Shown here: positions 9,301-17,485 of the stretch, in pieces
Numbering within the stretch: position 1 is the stretch's first letter
Layout of the letters: every line of letters begins with the position of its first letter
The notes under the pieces: model-generated
What the model was told of the DNA's origin: nothing
The model's input: the letters and a program-made list of their open reading frames with translations, nothing else
Databases searched by the model: none
From: an uncultured Lewinella sp.
GTDB taxonomy: Bacteria > Bacteroidota > Bacteroidia > Chitinophagales > Saprospiraceae
Assembly: GCA_937873655.1 (NCBI GenBank)
Contig: CALMYQ010000050.1
Location: forward strand, 1 to 44,936
DNA: 44,936 nt
Reading direction: 5' to 3'
Position numbers and translations under genes: made by a program

Positions 9301-10669
9301 ATGCGCATCTTTTTTGTTCAATTCCGCTTTTTCAAAAGTCCAAAACGGTTTCCAAAGCCCCTTTCGAAAAAACGGCGATGATTCGGACCGGGACAAGCTT
9401 TTTTATCCCTGGATCGTTTCCGCAACGAGCCCGGAAAATCGTATTTCTCCTGAAATATTGGAAGATTTTCAAGTCTGGAACCTAAGCTATGTCAAAAAAG
9501 ATGAGCGAAAATGGTTCGAAATATATTCTTACCCGCACAAAAATCAGGAGTGCGGGTATATTAAAAAGTTTTTCCATGTCTGGAAGGGGGCAATTGCCAA
9601 GCTGGTCACCACGGAAAATTCTGATGAATTGGGAGACTGGGATAACATGGCCAGGTTCAAATTTCTGATCATCAGGGATTCGGAAAACAACAAAAAACAA
9701 CTTTTCAAACGACTGCGAAAAGAGGGATCGATCCGTATCCTTGATTCGAATAAAATATTAGATCCGAATGAAAAAATACTGGATCTGCAGAACAAAAACC
9801 CTTCAGGAGCACTTGTGGCCGCTTATGAAAATTGGTTATCCGACTGGTTCCAGGGAAAAGATATTTGTTTGGCGGTAAAGGAAACTGAACATACGACCAA
9901 GGGAACAAAATTCTGTCTGTTCCTCAGGCATACCAATGGTATTCCCCGGTTCACGCTCTTGCCAAAGCCGCCGGAACTACCCGGAATAATACATAAGGAA
10001 TTTGAGGTTTCGCACGGAACCGAAACCAGCGGTTATAAAACCGTACGGTTCCGAAGACACGGCAAATGGCCCTATTTTACAGAAAACCTGGACCGGGCCA
10101 CTTCGCTGGAAGAAGAGCAAAGTGAACTGAATCTCGACAGGCTGGCCGAACTGATGGAAACCCTGCTGACGAATGTTGTCATCTTTGACAGCCGCGCCAG
10201 ACATCGAATCCGAAACAAAGACAAGGATAACGGTCAACTTGCGTACTTCCGGGAAATCTTCGGACTGGCCATTTTCAGCGAAAAGGTTGAACAATGGAAA
10301 ACCATCGGTCAACAATTAATGAAAACTGCCCACTTTCTGGTTGTTCACCTGGACTTTATCGAAAAGCTGGTAAAAAATAAACATCATAACTCCCAGTCCA
10401 AGGATAGAAACCTGCTTGGTTTTTTTATTAAGGAAGAGGTGTTGCCCTTTATCGGCAACCGTGAAAATTTCATTCTGGTCGTAACAACCGGCAGGGGAAG
10501 GACCCAGTGGTGGGATGACCTGGTTGACAACCCGGAATATTCCGATTTTTTGAACTTTACTACTTTCAGGCCTATTGAGTCCATATTGACTGCGATTGAA
10601 AATGGTCAGGCAACAATTGACGATATTGAGTTAAAAAACAGCCTGCTTACCGTTCTTTTCGGAGCTTAA
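6338..10669 (+). CDS. Giant kinase-like sensor with duplicated input module and C-terminal receiver
   Basis: A 1443-aa soluble protein. Two copies of one input module (about residues 20-235 and 312-535) align by FYxxLYxFxFL-type starts, CYxSIPxxxFGxxxGAxHIVxH cores (about 168 and 468) and Y..E..L.DWE ends; a GAF/PAS-like sensory role is inferred. ILIESFAHNVSAHG (His622, His627) resembles a histidine-kinase dimerisation helix. ESEIRNVKHY (about 890-899), IGIWLDEPN and KLGGNYQDKVCASF are reminiscent of N, G1 and G2 boxes of a GHKL ATPase, but the glycines of G1 are absent, so ATP use is uncertain. Residues about 1275-1430 read as a divergent receiver: VVIFD, Asp1339 in VVHLD, Thr1383 and Arg1411-Pro1412 replacing Lys-Pro. 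Lysine and asparagine content is higher than in flanking genes. Likely a phosphorelay sensor; the ligand is unknown. Confidence 0.7.
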   Translation: MRSIRKKTAVATEGKAHPFPDQLCNEIYDRLYQGVRQFNFLDRKFMFFLNLPISLDDWGKNLEDTRWKYCGVEKMFQGSEPSKKDGAEIHRLKDKFKNAVVKGIVTRRLANIYKNSQLKLSEINAIGTGPLSVYFDKQKNKVRNNRSHHQSIEIRLLRRHYQFDIRTYCYFSIPILVFGHFFGAMHIVCHEEDFANMHDKITGETRPWVADLIRNCSYWTESVLIDWEELEPLLENGDNAVILHKISKLIGSVYPEFNPRYDNEIFPELSFQHIYTSEKQKEFFKDWLEKSATIIKGQKDKKRGSIRTVHAIPNPEEFYKIVFDRFYHVLYRFEFLKKPYTIFITALPRDKTTEIVRNAPKKMKYVGIDEMITKMVDEFIDNNSSLSREEKENKKKLLDSKSVKNVIEQIKKTDVHHGVISGEFEKDDLSLSDLLKTKGLLKDYFSAKKTRNQKLEEKIFTIFFEIEDYCYLSIPLIMFGEHDGAVHIVYHKDEQRNFFGDDKNEDKQIKRLRKSAGLLIKIFSYEIEDILFDWEFIGDYLKQKSSSKTIVDEVTSEKFQQRMINEPNKIFSADELDYENYYKKNITYYKKRFEQSSDVNDALYRQSLRNAVLSILIESFAHNVSAHGLTSLNWWFKLRTSYRKEYWKIRDDLAKELIEDYLPLTEQDEIYLQKGKPDFEDFADFLERLNILWNRENSKSESTNYIIDYPRSLTREIQPMFNYLAEKGAFWSGVTRDYHFGGTLQNLYNVLWNKFVDNPLFLGTIARTEGVKKLRLKIIVFHPANQFYYHTGIIQKQIKLEGVFAEIDIEKSRADDQYLDHLGRIKTSNGIQFNFFNPTEYLNIKDDLERRSKFLQPGKDFIDLRNQLQKVNIFFPGGVVGEHAFYTMLESEIRNVKHYTGKLDKIRDQGLTLAISVQEIPIKPNSPLEKPVYQIGIWLDEPNELSRFNQETRTSELMLDQKFFSLSEDIVDLKTKRPKLGGNYQDKVCASFLFNSAFSKVQNGFQSPFRKNGDDSDRDKLFYPWIVSATSPENRISPEILEDFQVWNLSYVKKDERKWFEIYSYPHKNQECGYIKKFFHVWKGAIAKLVTTENSDELGDWDNMARFKFLIIRDSENNKKQLFKRLRKEGSIRILDSNKILDPNEKILDLQNKNPSGALVAAYENWLSDWFQGKDICLAVKETEHTTKGTKFCLFLRHTNGIPRFTLLPKPPELPGIIHKEFEVSHGTETSGYKTVRFRRHGKWPYFTENLDRATSLEEEQSELNLDRLAELMETLLTNVVIFDSRARHRIRNKDKDNGQLAYFREIFGLAIFSEKVEQWKTIGQQLMKTAHFLVVHLDFIEKLVKNKHHNSQSKDRNLLGFFIKEEVLPFIGNRENFILVVTTGRGRTQWWDDLVDNPEYSDFLNFTTFRPIESILTAIENGQATIDDIELKNSLLTVLFGA

Positions 10670-10679
10670 TCCAACAATT

Positions 10680-11633
10680 ATGAAAAAAATAATGATTATC
10701 GTATGGTTCTGGAGCTCAAAAGCAGTGCCTAACGGTGAAATGCAGCTATGGACCACGGATGACGGTGACTCCAAACTACCCGATGAATTAATCTGTATTA
10801 ATCAGAAAAAACAGCACAAGTTTGAATTGATCAGGAAGGTAGAGGGCATCATTTCAAACCGGATATCAGAAAACAACCGCATCTTCATTTTCTTGCACAG
10901 GTCCTCGGCCCAGGGCTTTAACAGCAGCGACGTGGTCAGTTTGCTCGAATCAACCCCCGAATCCCTCCGCAACGGGCTCAAAATATTCCTGTTCGGCGAA
11001 AACAGCGATTATTTATACCTCATGAACTCCCGGCACGGTATACTGGGGCCGGACAAAAGCCTGGGGGGCATCGTTAACGGGACAAACTACCAGGTTATCG
11101 CCAGTGAGAAGGAAAAAACCATTGTTGGTGATAAGTTCGCCAAAATCTGGAAATACTATGAACACGAATTTAAAATGAAAATATTTGAGCTTTATGAAGA
11201 ACTCATGGTTGCCTTTTTTGCTCATATCGCACACCCTCAACCTGAAGGTTCACTGCTCCAAACCATTCGTCAACACGATGATGATTTGCTGTTCCTGAGA
11301 ATACTGAGTCTGGTCAATCACAAGGATTTTGAAAAACCTGACCGGGACCTCACAGATGTAGAATCCTCCTTAATACCGCTGAATTATAAGGATCAGTTGC
11401 GGTTGCTGGAAAAGAAGCATCATAAATCTTATATTTTTGACGATTGCAATGCCAATATCCTGGAAATTTACGGGCCCAAGGTAAGGGACGAATATCAGGT
11501 TCTGAAAACCAGTATCGACCGGCACTTATTGTCATCAGTTAAAAATCCGAAACCATCCAAAGAAATAATCCTGATCATAGAAAAAGCTTTTGACAACCTG
11601 TTAGCCGGCATGCCGGAAGCAACTTTTTATTAA
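10680..11633 (+). CDS. Unknown 317-aa island protein
   Basis: Not recognised. The N-terminal 150 residues alternate strands and helices: KIMIIVWFWSS at the start, NRIFIFLHRSSAQGF near 75, LKIFLFGENSDY near 105. The rest is helical (EFKMKIFELYEELMVAFFAHIAHP), ending in a charged helix. The strand pattern is shared with the 138-aa and 272-aa proteins nearby and hints at a degenerate receiver-like or caspase-like Rossmannoid domain, but no acidic pocket or catalytic dyad is seen. It begins 10 bases after the sensor kinase-like gene and ends 13 bases before the next, so it belongs to the same transcription unit. Possibly an adaptor in the relay. Confidence 0.65.
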   Translation: MKKIMIIVWFWSSKAVPNGEMQLWTTDDGDSKLPDELICINQKKQHKFELIRKVEGIISNRISENNRIFIFLHRSSAQGFNSSDVVSLLESTPESLRNGLKIFLFGENSDYLYLMNSRHGILGPDKSLGGIVNGTNYQVIASEKEKTIVGDKFAKIWKYYEHEFKMKIFELYEELMVAFFAHIAHPQPEGSLLQTIRQHDDDLLFLRILSLVNHKDFEKPDRDLTDVESSLIPLNYKDQLRLLEKKHHKSYIFDDCNANILEIYGPKVRDEYQVLKTSIDRHLLSSVKNPKPSKEIILIIEKAFDNLLAGMPEATFY

Positions 11634-11646
11634 CCATTGAACCGAC

Positions 11647-12465
11647 ATGTTCCACTTTATTTGTCCGAATGACAAGCTTTGGCTACTGATCAGGCGCTAT
11701 TTTGGTCAAAAGGGGTATATTTTAAGCCGGTTGCCTTCTGACCAACCTGTTGATCCCGGAGGAATTTCCTACCTTTTTATCTATACCCCGCTGAATCTGG
11801 CCGGGCATATTTTTACGGTTGAAACCCTTTGGTCTCATTTTTTGAAACAGCAGCCTGTTGACGCACGGATCATCCTCTTCGGCTTTTCAAAGGCCCCTTC
11901 CGCACCCCATTACATGGGGCTTTTTAACCTGCCCGAAAATCTGGAAAGTTTCGCAAATTCGATTGAACCGGTAAAGTCAGTGCTCCCTTCTGCGCCACTA
12001 CAAAGCTATGATCTCATTTTTAAGCTCTACCGCTTCTTCAAAGGCCACGACGATAAAGCCGCCGACAGCATAATCGCCGGGCTTGAAACCATCCGATCCA
12101 GGATGCAGTCCCTTTTTCTTCATTACCAAAACCGGCAAGGCCAGCCTTATCTTGAATTATTGGAAAATATCCTTAACTTTATGGACCTGGAAGAGGACAT
12201 TCGTCCCGTATCTCCAACCTCCCCTATTGCCATTTGGGAAAATTTCAAGAACAGGTGGGATCATTATTTCCCGCTTTTCGAATGGACACCGTTTTACCCC
12301 GAATTACAAACCGTCAATCAACTGATCAACCGATGTTTTCCATTTTTCCAATCAGGATGGAAAGCGGAAACTGAATTAACCCCAACTGTGAATCACCTGA
12401 ATCAAATTCATTCAACCCTTCAGCAAATCGAAGACGACTATGCCGGATTATTCCCTAAGAAATAA
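11647..12465 (+). CDS. Unknown 272-aa island protein, pseudo-receiver-like N-terminus
   Basis: Not recognised. Residues 1-90 have a compact alpha/beta layout (FICPNDKLWLLIRRYF, then ISYLFIYTPLNL, then ARIILFGFS), resembling a receiver domain stripped of its phospho-acceptor Asp. The remainder is helical and aromatic-rich, with LIFKLYRFFKGHDDKAADSI near 120 and a helix-rich C-terminus. Its last 26 bases overlap the start of the NtrC-type regulator in another frame, suggesting translational coupling and a shared role, for example as a partner or inhibitor of that regulator. That role is inference. Confidence 0.65.
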   Translation: MFHFICPNDKLWLLIRRYFGQKGYILSRLPSDQPVDPGGISYLFIYTPLNLAGHIFTVETLWSHFLKQQPVDARIILFGFSKAPSAPHYMGLFNLPENLESFANSIEPVKSVLPSAPLQSYDLIFKLYRFFKGHDDKAADSIIAGLETIRSRMQSLFLHYQNRQGQPYLELLENILNFMDLEEDIRPVSPTSPIAIWENFKNRWDHYFPLFEWTPFYPELQTVNQLINRCFPFFQSGWKAETELTPTVNHLNQIHSTLQQIEDDYAGLFPKK

Positions 12466-13951
12466 CTATAAAATCCTTTTGGTGGACGATAATCCATCAT
12501 TTCACAGTGAGTTGAAGGCCGCATTGGGCCGGCATTACGAATTTGCAGGCGCCATTGACGCATCCGGCTTGTTTAAAAAACTACAAAACGGCGACGAATT
12601 CGACCTGATCATGCTGGACCTGGTCCTGGATGGCAGCGCCCGGTTGATAGGCCTGGATCTTTTGCCCAAAATAAAGGAGCTGCGCCCCGAAACTCCGCTG
12701 GTTGTGGTCACCAACGACAAGGAGGTCGAGACCGTTGTTGCTGCCATCAAAGGCGGAGCGGAAAACTTTATCCACAAAGGTAAAAAGGATTACGAGCTGT
12801 GGGACCAGGTGATCCGCAAAGCCGTTGAGGGCGGAAAAGTAAAGGCGGAGAACAAACACCTGCGCCAGGAAGTACAGCGGTATCGCGAAAAAGAAACGGA
12901 AGAATTTCCGTTTATCGGCCGATCTACGATTATACAGGAAGTGAAAGATACCCTATTGATCCTTTCTGAGGATCCGAATATCTCTGTCCTCATCACCGGC
13001 GAAACCGGCACCGGCAAGGAGGTGGCGGCGCGTTATCTTCACCAACATGGGATGCGAAAGGATAAATCATTCATCGCAGTTAACCTCTCCGCTATTTCGG
13101 AGAGTTTGTTGGAAAGCGAACTTTTCGGCCATATCAAAGGCGCTTTTACCGGCGCCTCCCAGGCCAAGGAAGGCTATTTCCGGCAAGCCAACGGCGGGGT
13201 TCTGATGTTGGATGAGATCGGTGACATCAATCCGGATATCCAGATCAAACTCTTGCGTTTCCTGGAGCGAAAACTGATCAGGCCTGTTGGCTCCGATAAT
13301 GATATCCAGCTGGATGTACAGGTGGTCGCAGCTACCCACCGGGACCTGAAATCCATGGTGGCGGAAGGTACTTTCCGGCAAGACCTTTTCATGCGGCTGA
13401 AGACAGTGGAAGTCCGCCTGCCGCCTTTAAGGGAACGCCTTTCCGATCTCAACCTGCTGCTGGATCATTACCTGCAACAGGCCGGCATGAGCCGCGATCT
13501 GATACGACCCGGAACCTACGACCGGATCCTCAGTTATCCATGGCACGGGAATATCCGGGAACTGGTCAGCGCCGTGCAATACATCAGCATGCGGCGCAAA
13601 ATCCTGAAAACCGACGTCATCGACGACCACTGTCTGCCCTATGATATCCGCGATCACCGGCCGGGGGCCCCGGCTGCTCAGGCTGTCACTGCGAATGATC
13701 GCATTGCAACGGCAACCGCTTCAGTTACGCAAGAATTGTCCCGGGAAGAGGAAGTGGCCGTTACGGACCTGCGCCGAATCGAACAGGCCCTCCTCGAAAA
13801 GAATTATGTTAAAGGCGATGCGGCCAAGATGGCCGGCCTGGAAAATACCGATAACCTGCGGTATTGCATTAGGAAATATTACAAACAATTTCCAACGCTT
13901 TTTGTGCAGTTTCCTGCTATCAAAAAGGCATTTGGGAAAATTGTGAAATAA
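12440..13951 (+). CDS. NtrC-type sigma-54-dependent response regulator
   Basis: Transcription activator (503 aa) with three domains in order. The receiver (about 10-125) is complete: Asp16-Asp17 pocket, phospho-acceptor Asp60, Thr91 and Lys113. The AAA+ domain (about 155-390) has Walker A GETGTGK (187-193), the sigma-54-contacting GAFTGA loop (234-239), Walker B VLMLDEI (254-260) and PLRER. A Fis-like helix-turn-helix lies near the C-terminus (DAAKMAGLENTDNLRYCIRKYY). Such proteins hydrolyse ATP to open sigma-54 promoters when phosphorylated. ATG 12440 overlaps the preceding gene by 26 bases; no other ATG precedes the receiver. The likely phosphodonor is the kinase-like protein two genes upstream, and likely targets include the two TTGGCA-type elements bracketing the island; both are inferences. 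Confidence 0.93.
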   Translation: MPDYSLRNNYKILLVDDNPSFHSELKAALGRHYEFAGAIDASGLFKKLQNGDEFDLIMLDLVLDGSARLIGLDLLPKIKELRPETPLVVVTNDKEVETVVAAIKGGAENFIHKGKKDYELWDQVIRKAVEGGKVKAENKHLRQEVQRYREKETEEFPFIGRSTIIQEVKDTLLILSEDPNISVLITGETGTGKEVAARYLHQHGMRKDKSFIAVNLSAISESLLESELFGHIKGAFTGASQAKEGYFRQANGGVLMLDEIGDINPDIQIKLLRFLERKLIRPVGSDNDIQLDVQVVAATHRDLKSMVAEGTFRQDLFMRLKTVEVRLPPLRERLSDLNLLLDHYLQQAGMSRDLIRPGTYDRILSYPWHGNIRELVSAVQYISMRRKILKTDVIDDHCLPYDIRDHRPGAPAAQAVTANDRIATATASVTQELSREEEVAVTDLRRIEQALLEKNYVKGDAAKMAGLENTDNLRYCIRKYYKQFPTLFVQFPAIKKAFGKIVK

Positions 13952-13970
13952 TGCTGAAACCCTTTCCGCG

Positions 13971-16900
13971 ATGAAAGAACGTATTAAAAAGATAAACCTG
14001 CTATTTTATTATTCCGGAGACCGGGGGCAAGATTTACACTACCTGCCTGTCAGTACAACCTCCGCTGCCGGGACAGAATCCAGTGATCCGGCTATCAGGT
14101 TCCATAGGGAAAAGTGGAATGCCGTAATCCGGCACATCCTTTCGATCACCGGGCCCAAAGGACTGCCTCTCTATTCCGGACAACTACCGCCAAACCTGCA
14201 TAACGAACGGTATATAATCATCTTGTTGATTGGAATGCGTGCCCTATCGGAAAAGGCTTTTCTCAATGATCTTGTTGCCAGATTCAGGTCTTCTCCTCAT
14301 TTTATCAACAATCCGGAAAATGCCCCAAATTCGCAAGGGACGGGAACCGAATACTTGAACCAATTCCACTACCAACCTATTATAACACTGGGTTTCAAGG
14401 ATATATTCTCCCTTTTCTCGGAGGAATCGCATAGCCTCTACGAAGAAAACAAATTGCTTTATGACCTCCACCCTGACCCCAGGTTCAAATTTCTGGACTC
14501 CAGCATCTGGAATCGCTATGTCCCGCTATATCCCAAACCGGAGCTTTCCCATCCGGACCGGGAACCATTCAATGACCTGTTCACAGAGGTCCTGGACATG
14601 ATGATCGCCAATCACGAAGAAAACATATATGCTACAGTTCCGGCCAGATCGCATCTCGAATTTCACAGTCGCATGCTGTTGAATTCCTTCATTGCCGAAG
14701 TCGGCCGGAAGGGTCATCATGAAACCGTTACGCCTTTCAAATTCCATTCTGAAACCCAAATGGCCCAAAAAACAGCAGGCTTAAAAAAATTTTTTGAGCG
14801 CCGGCGACCAAACGGGATTCCCTTGGGAAAGTCCTTGTCCTGGAAAGGGCTTTTTATCGACGATTATGCCGACGCGGAAACAAGGCTTTCCATCTTTGCA
14901 GATGAAGATGACCCGGAAGCAAAGGAATGGGCCTGCAACAGGAATAAACTGGGAATTATCGTAGATCTGATCAATTCGCTGGGGCTGAACATAACCGTTG
15001 TTCCTCCCGGCGCTAAGGACAGCAAACATATCATTGATGAATCCTGCAAGAAACTGGAAAAGGAAGTTTTTGACATCCTGCTGGTAGATTACCTGCTCGG
15101 CTATACGGACTTGCCCGGCACCGGCCGGGAGTACGGCCATGATTTCCTCAGGGCCCTCATGGAAAAATCCTTCCGCGGGAAGGATTACGTATTGAAAAGG
15201 GGGCCGATCGGGAAATTCTGGGTGTTCCCAACGTCTTCATTTCCACTGGCATTTGTGGATAAAATGCGGCAGCTGGGCCTGACGACGATCGGTGAATATT
15301 TTTACCTTTCCAACGGCGGCGACCCCATCAGCACACCGGAAATGTTCAAGTTCAATCTCGTTTATTTCCTCAAACAAGAGGTAGAACAGGTATACATTAC
15401 GGATGAGGCGCTCGCTGAATTTATTACCAATTACGCTACCATTGAGGATTTTAATTCCTGGAAAGAAGCCATTATTGCAGGGCTAAATTATTTTTTCTCC
15501 AGAAGCCTGATCCTGGACGGTGACCAAAGAAACCAGTCCTTGCTGGCCAAGAGCCTGCTCACCATAATCAGGGAAGATAACAGTTATCTGAATCAATTCA
15601 AGGCTGATCTCGAACAAAAGCTGCACGAACTCGACGAAGAGGACCGTATTCTGAGTTTCGAATGGGTAGATGGTTTCTTCCAGCTATACGCCAAATTTCC
15701 TTCCCTCATCAGATCTCTCGGCATTTTATTCCGAAAACTCCTCTATTTCAACAGATCAAGAGGGGATCTGGCGAATAAGGAACCGACCAGTTTTGCCCGC
15801 TCAAAACTCTGGTTCTTCGAGCCCGATTTCGATCAAATGACGGATTTAAGTTATTTAAACCTCAAAGGGAACCAATTGCGGGATTTGCCCCCGGGCATGC
15901 AGAAAATGTCGGCACTCGAAGAACTCATCCTGGACAATAACCAGTTCAGGCGATTACCCCAAGTGTTGAGAGCGCTGCCCAACCTGAAAAAGCTCAGCAT
16001 TAAGGGTACCCCCATCGCAGAGATTATCGGTCGGGATACTTTTGAAAACAAGCAGGAAATCAAAAAAATCGAGACCAATAATAAATGGTGGCACCCCGAC
16101 CGCCGCCTGAAAGTCTATATCGCCGCAGCCCGGGCCGACCTGAGCTGGAAAAACCAGTTGGTTGAACACCTGAATTTGATCAGGGACCTGGAATTATTTG
16201 ATTTCGACCTGCAAGCGGTCCAATTCCCGAATGGCGCTCAGGAAGAACTGATTCCGGGTATTCTGGAAAAGGAAGATACCTGCCTGATTGTCCTGACCAG
16301 CCTGCACTTCCTCAAACACCATGCAGCGGAATGCAATGTTCTGGAAAAACGGATGGAGCGGGTTGCCGCGCCTAATGTCATTTTGATCGATGTGGACCAA
16401 GAAGGCCAGCAATTCCTGAGCATAAGACGCCCAGCCTGCTCCCTGGACACACCGCTGGCTTGCGCCGAACTACCCGATGATATCATTTTCGGCACATTGT
16501 TGTCCTATCTGAAAGGGATTCATCGGAACTGGATCGATCGCGGCGGATGGTCGGATGACCGGGAAACAACATTGGCACCTTCCAATTCAAGCGTAGTCCT
16601 GATCGGAGCCGACTCTTCCGGCGCCATGCCTTCCGCCTCATTCCTGGACCTCCAGGCGCTGCAAAATATCCTCTTACAAAGCGGTTTAAACCAGCGACAA
16701 ATTCACATTCAATACGGCCGGAATGTAAATTTCCAATCTACGCGATCCCTGCCTGCCGAATTTCTTCGGAATGGCGACCGCAACCCGGATCCTTTCCTGC
16801 TCTACCTGGGCGGTTACAGGGTCTCTGAAACCAGCGATGGCGAATACCTGTTTACCCCCAGTACTGCCGATCCGGAACAACAGATCACTTCTTCCAGCGA

Positions 16901-17297
16901 ACTACGCCAGATCATCCAGGATTTTCAAGCAAAAAACACGGTTGTTTTCCTCAATGGATATCATTCAGTTTCCGGGGCGCCGACCGATCAGCGGTTAATA
17001 TCATCCCTTGCAACAAAGCTAAAGGAAAAATTGACCCCGGAGATTGCAGCATCCGGTCACCACTTTTTTATTTCTCTAACAAACGGGGATGAAATGCAAG
17101 AACAGAATTCCATTTCCATGTTCTTGGATTGCCTGGTCACCGCAATTTTAAAACTCCGGAGAACCGAACAACAAATCATGGTCAAGGCACTGGAAACAGA
17201 ACTGAACGCCATTGTCCAGCGTAAAAATTCAACCGCTAAAATCCCCGTCCCAGCCATTTACTCTTCAGGGAATTCCAATTTTATTATTTGCAGGTAA
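13971..17297 (+). CDS. Receiver-LRR-TIR-like-pseudocaspase protein
   Basis: An 1108-aa soluble protein, last gene of the packed unit. Residues 1-280 are alpha/beta and unrecognised. About 290-470 is receiver-like: Asp297-Asp298 pocket, Asp373 in FDILLVDYLLG, and a Thr/Ser strand (VFPTSS). Residues 624-685 hold leucine-rich repeats (LSYLNLKGNQLRDLPPGM and following). About 711-850 resembles a TIR/SEFIR fold (LKVYIAAARADLSWKNQLVEHL, then CLIVLTSLHFLKHHAAE, with Glu787 and Glu792 as possible catalytic Glu). Residues 875-1070 follow the caspase/metacaspase pattern (VVLIG, LLYLGGYRV, EYLFTPSTAD, VVFLNGYHSVSG), but the catalytic His and Cys positions read Tyr949 and Tyr997, so protease activity is unlikely. 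Combining LRR, TIR and caspase-like domains is typical of bacterial conflict and signalling proteins. Probably the output or scaffold of the island. Confidence 0.75.
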   Translation: MKERIKKINLLFYYSGDRGQDLHYLPVSTTSAAGTESSDPAIRFHREKWNAVIRHILSITGPKGLPLYSGQLPPNLHNERYIIILLIGMRALSEKAFLNDLVARFRSSPHFINNPENAPNSQGTGTEYLNQFHYQPIITLGFKDIFSLFSEESHSLYEENKLLYDLHPDPRFKFLDSSIWNRYVPLYPKPELSHPDREPFNDLFTEVLDMMIANHEENIYATVPARSHLEFHSRMLLNSFIAEVGRKGHHETVTPFKFHSETQMAQKTAGLKKFFERRRPNGIPLGKSLSWKGLFIDDYADAETRLSIFADEDDPEAKEWACNRNKLGIIVDLINSLGLNITVVPPGAKDSKHIIDESCKKLEKEVFDILLVDYLLGYTDLPGTGREYGHDFLRALMEKSFRGKDYVLKRGPIGKFWVFPTSSFPLAFVDKMRQLGLTTIGEYFYLSNGGDPISTPEMFKFNLVYFLKQEVEQVYITDEALAEFITNYATIEDFNSWKEAIIAGLNYFFSRSLILDGDQRNQSLLAKSLLTIIREDNSYLNQFKADLEQKLHELDEEDRILSFEWVDGFFQLYAKFPSLIRSLGILFRKLLYFNRSRGDLANKEPTSFARSKLWFFEPDFDQMTDLSYLNLKGNQLRDLPPGMQKMSALEELILDNNQFRRLPQVLRALPNLKKLSIKGTPIAEIIGRDTFENKQEIKKIETNNKWWHPDRRLKVYIAAARADLSWKNQLVEHLNLIRDLELFDFDLQAVQFPNGAQEELIPGILEKEDTCLIVLTSLHFLKHHAAECNVLEKRMERVAAPNVILIDVDQEGQQFLSIRRPACSLDTPLACAELPDDIIFGTLLSYLKGIHRNWIDRGGWSDDRETTLAPSNSSVVLIGADSSGAMPSASFLDLQALQNILLQSGLNQRQIHIQYGRNVNFQSTRSLPAEFLRNGDRNPDPFLLYLGGYRVSETSDGEYLFTPSTADPEQQITSSSELRQIIQDFQAKNTVVFLNGYHSVSGAPTDQRLISSLATKLKEKLTPEIAASGHHFFISLTNGDEMQEQNSISMFLDCLVTAILKLRRTEQQIMVKALETELNAIVQRKNSTAKIPVPAIYSSGNSNFIICR

Positions 17298-17418
17298 CCC
17301 TCCTCCTCCCGGCGAAATGCATCGGCCTATTTCCGGTAATTTTCTGATTTATTTCGTCTTCAGGCGAAAAACGAAATTCAATATTTTATATAATATATTG
17401 TTTATCAATATTTTATAA

Positions 17419-17436
17419 TTTTGGCATGCAATTGGA
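17419..17436 (+). promoter_or_regulatory. Shared 18-bp element, right copy (sigma-54-like)
   Basis: TTTTGGCATGCAATTGGA differs from the 4231-4248 copy at one base. It is preceded by an AT-rich stretch (17380-17418) containing TAATTTTG, which also fits the housekeeping TAnnTTTG box. It lies 49 bases before the ATG of a 42-codon frame. Placement just after the last island gene suggests a second promoter under the same regulator. Confidence 0.5.
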
Positions 17437-17485
17437 TCTTCTTATGGCATAATCAAAAGGAATCACAAAAAATAAAATCATCGCC

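Noticed and set aside
13971..17297. Active CHAT/caspase-type protease
   Set aside because: Both catalytic positions are Tyr, so only the fold, not the activity, is claimed.
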